Below, piece after piece: positions 56,630-64,000 of a stretch of DNA of 64,000 nt; position 1 is the stretch's first letter, and every line of letters begins with the position of its first letter. Position numbers and translations under genes: made by a program. The notes under the pieces are model-generated. The model did no database searches. It was not told where the DNA came from and saw only the letters and a program-made list of their open reading frames with translations. This DNA comes from Isoetes taiwanensis (Eukaryota > Streptophyta > Lycopodiopsida > Isoetales > Isoetaceae), in the NCBI GenBank assembly GCA_021234155.1, contig JAJEKV010000015.1, positions 10,066,101 through 10,130,100 on the forward strand, written 5' to 3'.

Positions 56630-57190
56630 AATCCCCCAACACATAACAACCCAGGCACATAACAACCGTGACATTAACAACCCGATACATAACTACCATT
56701 GACATTAATTAACACAACCATTGGGTCCTTTTATTTTAGAAATTAAATCCCCCTTAAACCCCTTTGGTTTTGGGTGCATATTCTGCGAGTGGCGTAGAAG
56801 GCGGCGAGAGCCCTCATAATTGTATTTATTTTTGCACGTCGCGAAATCAACATCATATAGTATTAAAACGAAATCTTATAGTATTTTTCGCGAGAATCTT
56901 GTTATCTGATATAGCAAATTTTGTACTTGCATATCCACAAGCGAGGAACTTCGCACGTCTGGTGTAGATTAAGAATAAGGGGGTGAATATGCCTATCCAA
57001 CGTCGTTGCGGAGTCACCCAGGTGTGAATATGCACCCAAACCAAAGAGAGGGTTTAAGGGGATTTTAATTTAAATGTGTTGGACGATGGTTTATTGTTAA
57101 TTAATGTCAATGTTGAGTTATAGCATTGGTTACATTATGTAGTTTATTTATGTGTTAATTTGTATGTATTTGGATTTGTTATGTGTTGAT
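56630..57190. repeat. Long imperfect inverted repeat (fold-back)
   Basis: 56,739-56,784 (TTAAACCCCTTTGGTTTTGG to GTGCATATTC) is the reverse complement, with a few differences, of about 57,028-57,075 (GAATATGCACCCAAACCAAA to GGTTTAAGGGGATT). The arms extend outward: GACATTAATTAACA at 56,701 pairs with TGTTAATTAATGTC near 57,097, and CATAACAAC-type words pair with GTTATGTG-type words. The arms are about 150 bp and the loop about 240 bp. This could be a MITE or a fold-back element. Its outer ends and target duplications could not be fixed. Confidence 0.75.
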
Positions 57191-58093
57191 TCTTTTGTTG
57201 TATGATGTACCAAAAGAATGTATTTGTGTTGGAATCTAACTTTTTGTGTCATGAGCTTAAATTCAAAATTCTAAAGTCGTAGCGTTTGTGTCTCATTGTT
57301 GTAATTGTCCCATGTACATTGTATTCAACAAGTTAATATTGAAGTATATTAGTTATGGCATAAGGTTAGATGTCCGCAATTTCAGTTTAATTAGAACCTT
57401 TGGACTCCCATAATGGTAAGGGGTTCACCTCTAAAGAGGTCTATATGGCGTATGCGTTCTTTTGGTATGGGAAAGCACTTTACGTATGGGCTGCCATCGA
57501 AACCAACACTGTACTCTGATCTTGTTCTCTCAAAGTTGAATACCATATTCCTTACTTTTACATTCGCCGATCCCAATTTATCCCTGCCCTCAACCATAGT
57601 TTCACGTTGGCGGTCGTTCATGTAACCTACCCTCTACCTTACATTTTACTTCCAAGCTTTGTGTACATACTTTGTTAACATGACAAGATCGGTTGGTGCA
57701 CCATTCAGTGTGAGCTTGGTTTTAAGGCAATGGGCTAGAGCTTTAAAACTTCTAGGGCATTCTAGAAATCAAGGATTAGAACTTCTCCATCGAGAGAACA
57801 TGCCCCAAGAATGATCCTTTGAAGGTTGTACCCTATATGGATCCTAGAGACAGTGTTATATGGGCCTTCAATGTAAGACCAATCCTTTGGAAATTCCTGC
57901 CGACTAGGGTTGATTTGCTTTGGAAATAATAGCATATTGCAAATATATTAAACTTACATATTTACTAAAATCAAAGGCCGAGCATAAGAACTCATGTTTT
58001 ATCGAGCTCTAGCTACCCACACCATAAACAACTCTGTATATGTAATGACATCTTGTTTTTTTTTTTTTGCGGTTGTAAAAAGTATAATTCTGT
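57191..58093. other. Unrecognised stretch
   Basis: Positions 57,391-57,621 are open on both strands, but I recognise neither product. An about 14-T run lies near 58,055. Confidence 0.3.
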
Positions 58094-58322
58094 GCACTCT
58101 ACCCTGAATATGTAGTATCCCTTTTCTTTTCCTTTTAAGCCCCCATTTTAGTTTTTTTCCTCTTGTGCGCACTATTGTAGAATCTTATAAATCAGGAGTT
58201 GTCTATTGCACTCTACCCTGAATCTGTAGGATCCTTTTCTTTCCCTTCCAACCCCCATTTCCCCTTAGTTTTTTCTCATATATTCTTGCACCATCGTAGA
58301 ATCTCATAAATCAAGAGTTATC
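58094..58322 (+). repeat. 114-bp tandem duplication
   Basis: GCACTCTACCCTGAATxTGTAG occurs at 58,094 and 58,208. Both copies continue with CTTTTC, CCCCCATTT and GTAGAATCTxATAAATCAxG. Confidence 0.9.
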
Positions 58323-60529
58323 TTGTCTCAACAATGCTAAAAAATCTTTTTACTTCTTGTTGTCATAAGAACTACTCTTATTTCAAATGCCAATTCATCA
58401 TTTAAAGGCATATAAAAATAAACATATACACTTAGTTGTCTTCCAAATATTGTTCCAAATGCTTTCTTGCCTTGACAATATGAAAAAGAAAGTGCATAAA
58501 ACTATGGCTGGTAATGTCCATATCATATCAAGGCAAAAATTCATGTATAACAGTTCTAAGGACTTGGAAGCAACAATTTTATGAAAGAGGTTTTATATGA
58601 AATACATAGCGCTCACCTACAAAAAATAATTTAACATGACTGAGACACACTAGATAGATCTAGCTTTGCTTTGTTGTCAGAACGACCATATATCTGTTGT
58701 TCAATCAAAAGAAAAAATCTAAAAATGGGTCAAATATGCATAAATCTTTATAGGAGGATCATTTGATTGGATTCACCACATTCATTACGAAATGTGGTAA
58801 CAGATTTAGCTGTTAGAAAGAAGGTTAAGAAACTTATTCCTTTGTCTCAACTGGAGCAAAAGCTTTATATAGCTTGTCGCACTTCATAACAAAAATAGCC
58901 TGAATGCAGATCTTTATTCTTCTTGGAAGAATAATTCCGACTTGTTCCTTAGTGCCAAAAGAAGTTTTCTTGTTTTGAATGCACATCTGTCATAAAAAAA
59001 GACAACAAAAACAAATATATATAGCTAGGTGCCTCCAAAATTGCTCCTAATTGTCTCCATATTGTTACAACATTATTCATTCCATCAAATCACGGTTTTG
59101 GAGTTAGGTTCTAATACGCAATGCTACAATAGCTACTTACGTGATTCTTGCCAAGTCTATACTTGCTTGCTTCAAAAGAAAATCCTGCAAAATTTTCTAG
59201 GAAATATCAAGACTTTGCTTTCAATGATTAATAGCCAACATGTGCAATCAAAGTTATATCAATGCAATAATGCAAAATAATAAAGCTATCTATCTAGTTT
59301 TAGGGCGAGAAAGATCTACATTATATGCACTTAGTTTTGATTTCCAAATACTTGTTTGGCAAACAAAGCGTAGGAAACTACGGATTTACTCTAGAGATGC
59401 TCTGAGGAATGAACACCTTATGTACACCTAAACGATGCAAAAAGAAAGATTATGAGAACATAAAAAGAATGAGCCTTTGTTTTGCGTGGATGCAGAGCTC
59501 AAGTTACTTGTGGGAACAAATGAAAGAACAACTTTGCCTCACCCAACAAACTTGGCGATTATAGACCAAAATCATTTCTTCACCTGATGTGATCAGCGGA
59601 AACATGGCCATGAATGCGCTGGATTCAATTATATTAAAATAAGCCAGCGAGTCTGAGGCGAAGTTTCAGTTTCACTTGACATCGGCTGGTGAGAATTCTG
59701 AGGCGGCATACTGGAATTAGATAGCTAAGTAGAAGCCGAGTTTGCGAGAGGCAGAGTTTCTTTAAAAGCAGAGACATATGCTAAAAAAGATGCTATATCT
59801 TGTATATGTTGTAGGCGTGGAAATGAATCAAAATGGTTTTGTTTTCCTTGTGAGAAATCCGTGAAGTTTAGCTTGCTTTGATAGTATGGCGATGCGATAT
59901 GTCCGGCCGGGCAATCAAATTACTTATAAATGAACCAAAATGCAAAAAGGGCAAGCTGAAAAGAAAATGCACCTAATTTACTGAAGTTTTGCAGGTCCCC
60001 TTGCTCAAATATTTTAGGGGCCAAAACTTAGCACTTTCCGGACGCAGCGTGAAATGATAAAGCCAGATCAAAGCCAACTCCCTTAAGCGCGAACCCGCAG
60101 TAGATCAATAGCTGCGTCGTCATGCTCTGTTTCGAAGCACATCTATGGATATAAAAAGAATCATTTAGCTTTTGCCTATTTCAACTCGAACCCGACTTCT
60201 TGATTCACAGCCTTCTTCCAAGTAGCGATAAGGATATTAGGCTGGGAACATGTCTCCTTGATAAGGTTACTTGGGGGTCTTTGCCAAGTTCCTGATAGGG
60301 TCCCAACCTTAAGCAAGCTCAGTTTGCTTTCATTTAGCATTGCCATAGTCAAAAAGCCTATGAAGGCAAAAGCTTCTAAAAACTTATGCCATAGAGACGG
60401 GGAAATCCGAATAGCCTTAGATAATAAACGCAGAAAATAATAAGAAAAGGGAAAAGAGACATACCATCTTAGGAAGCGCAAATTAATTGCCTTTGCCATG
60501 GCAGATATGCCTCCCTCTACACTTTTGCC
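58323..60529. other. Unrecognised stretch upstream of the LINE
   Basis: AT-rich to about 59.5 kb, then GC content rises. I did not recognise the endonuclease domain expected 5' of the LINE RT, so the LINE may be 5'-truncated. Confidence 0.35.
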
Positions 60530-62345
60530 CTTAGCCACGCTCTTGGAGCAAGGCTTGACGTCTTGCCAATGGGAAAGCCAGGACACGGATATGCGGCCCG
60601 AGGAATTGTAGCCAAGTGGAAGAGTAGTCCATAATACCAGTCTTGTAGCCTTGTTCAACAAGGCATTACGGAAGAGCTTCGATGCGGTGGACCAATAAGC
60701 GAGTTGTTCCCATCTATAAGGCGGAGTGGCCCCTTGCTTGCCCGACCAGTCTGCGAAACAATCATGAGTGGGTTCGGTGTTTGCAAAATTGCTTCTGTTT
60801 GGGATTCTCGAGCAGCGGTTGGCAATTTGGCTGACGGCGTGAGAAGATCACGAGGCCCTCACCCGGCGGGGATTGAGACCGGAGCACTCAACCATTGACC
60901 ACATCTTCACATTCGAGCTCACGGTTGAAGGCAGCCGAGGCAGCCGTCGGGATCTATATTGTTAGCCGTGGATTTTTGCAAAGGCATTTGACTTCTTGTG
61001 CCTCGGGAAAAACTTATGGGCAAGATGCGACGGTACAGGGGTTAAGTACGATTTGCGGTAAGGTGTCACCGAGGAGCTTTATGAAGAATGCTGGTGCCGG
61101 TTGCGTGGAGCAAGCCAACCATTTGAAGTAGTATGAGGTTGCGGGGATGCCCTCTCTCCCCAACATTGTTTGGAGCTTTACATTGATGATCAATTGGAGA
61201 AACTGTAAGTAATGAAGTGACGGGCTCACCTTCTCTGCGAGATCATCCCAGCGGTTAATATATCTTTGATGATGTGGACTCTAACACACACGGCGGACAT
61301 GCGACATCTACGATGCCGCAGGCACATTTTGTCAAGCGGCGTAATGGCGTCAACGTAAGACTAAGGTGGTTTTCGCATATCATCTTCCACGGCAGTAGAG
61401 GTCCCCTCCTTGATTCTGCAGAGGCTGAGGAATGTGGAAGTAGCATCCACATACAAATATTTGGGAGTGGAGTTTCCCACAGTCACCACTATGCACCTTT
61501 GGGACACATCCATGCGGCTCACGAGATTCTGGCCAATTTGGAAAGCACTATATGCAATCTGAAACCAATAGTCATAGGCGGAGTTGTATGATTGGACCAC
61601 ATCGATCCTACTGTTCAAAGTCTTAGTGGAGCACGATGTCCTTTTTATCGGGGTTGAAGTATGGGGCCGATGGTATCCTAAGCTACTTGGAATGACTTGG
61701 GCAGGTGCGAGAAAGCCTTCTTGAATTACCACGAGCACTAGGGGTGAAGTCCACAGTCCCATATCAAATTCTCTGCGGGGAAGCAGGGATTCTTCTTGCC
61801 TCTTGAGGAGGGGCTGACCCTTGATAGCCACATTGTCTATTTTAGGAAGGTGGTCAGCATGGGCGATGCTCGTCTTCCAAAACAGCTTATATGGCGCGTG
61901 GGGCTAGCGCCTCAAGAACTCTTTGGAGAGAAAAGAGAGCTCAATGGATGGCTAGATGGAATGTGCGAGAACACGAGTGCATACATGTGCAAGCAGTGGT
62001 CGCCATAGCAGGGGGCAATATCTTGGCGCTTGCTTGCTTCATCGGCAAGCTTTGGGATGCAGCGCCCTTAGCAGAGCAGGTCAAGGCAGCACACTACGGT
62101 ATACATAAATCCCACATTGAGCGAGGCCCACAATGCTACTGCGCACCCACTTGCCCATGAAAAGCTGCCCAGAGACTCATTGCCTCCGATACGCCGCGAG
62201 GCACATCATCTTCGAGGTAGAGGCGGCCGAGATGGATTGGAAACCCGCGTCGGGCGAGGCTGCGCCCGTCTTTGCCAAAATGAGGAGTCATTGAGGATGA
62301 ATCTCATACCCTTCAAGTTACTTGACATATGATCATATCGGGGCG
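60530..62345 (+). pseudogene. RTE-like LINE ORF2 fossil (RT and C-terminus)
   Basis: Across three frames the RT blocks appear in order. LVALFNKALR is at about 60,632. VGSVFAKLLLFGILEQRLA (about 60,774-60,830) matches the VGSVxAKLxxxxLExRL segment. RPEHSTIDHIFTF lies at about 60,876-60,915, and a KAFD block near 60,980 retains motif A. ALSPQHCLELYIDDQLEKL (about 61,150-61,206) derives from GCPLSPTLFxLYIDxLE. The catalytic box survives as FDDV at 61,265-61,276, one codon short of FADD. VEVASTYKYLGVEF is at about 61,437, MGDARLPKQ at about 61,858, and the terminal HHLEVEAAEMDWKPASGEAA segment at about 62,207. Many indels. No complete frame. Confidence 0.8.
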
Positions 62346-62670
62346 CTATCTTTGAGTTGTGAGTGCGAGGCTGGCCGGCCGCTACATGTGACATTGAGCG
62401 CACGGCATCCGTGCGGATGCTGAGGTCACCGCCGAGGAGGTCATGGACATGCGAGGATCAGCTATGTCCTAGGGCGCGCCGCCGGCATGTACATACACAT
62501 TTATTCCGCGATGATGTATACTTATGCGGTTTGTGACATTCTTATTGCTGCCCGCGGTTTTTCCCTCGAAAACCGCCCGAGTGAGGTTTTAACGGGGCGA
62601 TATGCGTTCTTTGCTTGCGCTCCTTCACAGGTCCCATAGGCCGATTGGTCTGATGGGCGATAAAAAAACC

Positions 62671-62695
62671 TATTCTATTCTATTCTATTCTATTC
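62671..62695. repeat. (TATTC)5 tail
   Basis: Five exact units after AAAAAAACC, at the 3' end of the LINE. The position agrees with a LINE 3' tail. Confidence 0.95.
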
Positions 62696-63365
62696 TTATA
62701 GAAAGTAGAAATCAGCATTTTTTCATCACGACCTGGTCTGCATTCCTTTTTAGATTCTCAAAGCCAAAACCTAGCAAATCAAAAGCTCCATAGGTCGCAA
62801 TAGACCTACGGACACACACGAAAGAACTGCCATTTTGGAAGCATTACTTGGGGGCTACTTGAGAGGGAATGAAGGGGGGCTTCACCATAACATTACATTT
62901 GCTCCAAGGTAAGCAGCCCGGGTTCCTAGCGGTAAGTATGCTCCATATATCTATTTCCCGAAGCGTAAGATGCCATGTAGATATACATACATTTGAGAAA
63001 GAAGAAAAAAAACCCTTCACCTTATGCATCCCTTTTATCACAGGTATGTATGTAGACCTTAACTCCATATTACTTGTATTCAGCTTAGAATCCGTATCTT
63101 ATTCGACTTGATAACATAACCATAACTGGTAGGAATAGATTACCAACAAATATACAGAAATGTTGACATAATATAATAAAAGCATGGCATGAAATTTAGT
63201 TTCCCCGGTTTGCCAAGGCGTAACAAATATTACGGCTGAATAAAGCTTTAGGGGCACTACAAGAGAATGACTACTAAATGTCCAACAAAATCGTCGAGGA
63301 GGGCAAAACGATTTATCAAATATATATTTGGCGATTGCATTGTGATTTGATCAGCCCAACAAGCG
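62696..63365. other. Unrecognised stretch
   Basis: No gene or repeat recognised beyond short open frames on both strands. Confidence 0.35.
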
Positions 63366-63600
63366 GCTTGTCCCCAGTTGACCGAAAAATCGACTAATAA
63401 ACTACTTGAATAATAATCGGCGAATTCGACGTTTACTTTGACTTGTCGCTGACTAATGTGTTGTCTATTAATGTAGTAGATAAGGTGATGAATAGTCGAC
63501 GAATCATTTTGTGACTATCTTTGGCTAGCTGTATGACCATTTGTCCGACTAAATGTCGACTAATTACCTCTACTTTATGTTGGCCAGTAGGGTGACTAAT
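63366..63600. repeat. Cluster of GACTAA / GTCGAC words
   Basis: ATCGACTAATAAAC, GCTGACTAATGTG, GTCGACGAATC, GTCCGACTAAATGTCGACTAA and GTGACTAATTTTTTGACTA follow one another at irregular spacing of about 15-60 bp. Similar motif clusters occur in the subterminal parts of some plant DNA transposons, so this may be a transposon end, but no terminal inverted repeat was identified. Confidence 0.6.
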
Positions 63601-64000
63601 TTTTTGACTATTATGTTAATTAAATGGAGGGAAATTGTTTTGCTTGATGGCATTTTCTCTTCACGTGTCCACTTTGCTTTCTCCTTTAACATGGCCAGGT
63701 TCTTTCTTGTCACGGCGCCCACTTCTTCATCATGCATTATTTTTAGATCGTTTTTGGTAATTCCTTCAATTCTTAAACATTACGAGCATTCTACTACAAA
63801 TTGAAATGTTTTTAGGTGCATGCTCTTGTTCGACATTTTCTTGTGTTAGGAAGCTGAGTGTTTTAAGAGCTTTTGGGGTATGCTTTCAATATTCTTGTTT
63901 CTCATATGATTTTGAAACCTTTCTAGAATATGTTTTATGATTTTTCGTTTATTTCACCGGATGTGTGGCATTACTAGGATGAGTAGATTTTCTTGAGATA
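63601..64000. other. Unrecognised window end
   Basis: An 83-codon open frame at 63,553-63,804 matches nothing I recognise. The rest is AT-rich. Confidence 0.3.

Larger units (their letters stand above)
60530..62695 (+). mobile_element. RTE-like LINE, 5'-truncated, with pentanucleotide tail
   Basis: A GC-richer block with LINE RT and C-terminal motifs (see the pseudogene entry), a noncoding 3' segment (about 62,470-62,670) and a (TATTC)5 tail at 62,671-62,695. LINEs of the RTE group typically end in short tandem repeats rather than poly(A), which agrees. Target-site duplications were not established. Higher GC than the surroundings suggests either a younger insertion or retained coding composition. 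Confidence 0.75.

Noticed and set aside
60176-60661. 161-codon minus-strand open frame
   Set aside because: The region fits a plus-strand LINE downstream, and the minus frame shows no recognisable domain.
62530-62640. LTR-like GGTTTTAACGGGGCG sequence as a retrotransposon LTR
   Set aside because: It lies between LINE C-terminal motifs and the TATTC tail, so the LINE 3' noncoding region explains it better. No second copy of an LTR is seen.

Overview
The window looks like intergenic DNA from a large, repeat-rich plant nuclear genome. The base composition is AT-rich. The recognisable protein fossils are a plant-type Helitron Rep/helicase with an intron-bearing RPA1 gene, three copies of RTE-like LINE reverse transcriptase, a Ty1-copia pol fragment and one unusual reverse transcriptase. 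Long (TA)n tracts separate repeat units. I found no convincing host single-copy gene, tRNA, rRNA or CRISPR array. The plant lineage cannot be fixed from the sequence alone.

Layout. 30-11,631: a pair of direct repeats (30-320 and 11,361-11,631) brackets a decayed reverse transcriptase (about 3,236-4,440), and a second repeat unit (4,622 to about 8,930) lies inside the bracket. 11,632-11,759: a long TA tract sits exactly where the downstream direct repeat breaks off. About 12,240-21,660: a Helitron made of a tandemly duplicated leader, a broken Rep/Hel gene (14,727-19,399) and a well-preserved spliced RPA1-like gene (about 19,525-21,349), all on the + strand. 23,222-38,519: a run of repeat units separated by TA tracts. 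These share a left-flank motif ATTGATAGTACAAAGACTT and a right-flank motif TTATATATATACAATTATAT, always in the same orientation, and one unit contains a 1.15 kb degenerate GAATCT array. 38,520-43,930: mostly unrecognised AT-rich DNA. 43,939-45,650: LINE fossil on the - strand. 47,170-48,110: nested tandem duplications. 49,440-50,560: Ty1-copia RT/RNase H fossil. 53,950-54,560: 3' part of a LINE. 55,771-56,160: tandem duplication. 56,630-57,190: long imperfect inverted repeat. 60,530-62,695: GC-richer LINE ending in a (TATTC)5 tail. 63,366-63,600: GACTAA-motif cluster.

Functional reading. The genes are parasites rather than a cooperating host pathway. The exception is the Helitron pair: a HUH relaxase-helicase and a single-strand DNA-binding RPA1 homologue are expected to act together in rolling-circle transposition. 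The RPA gene keeps an open spliced reading frame over nearly all its length while Rep/Hel has frameshifts and stops. The least ordinary signals are the TA-tract-associated repeat family, whose pre-insertion site appears to survive inside the window, and the atypical reverse transcriptase between direct repeats.
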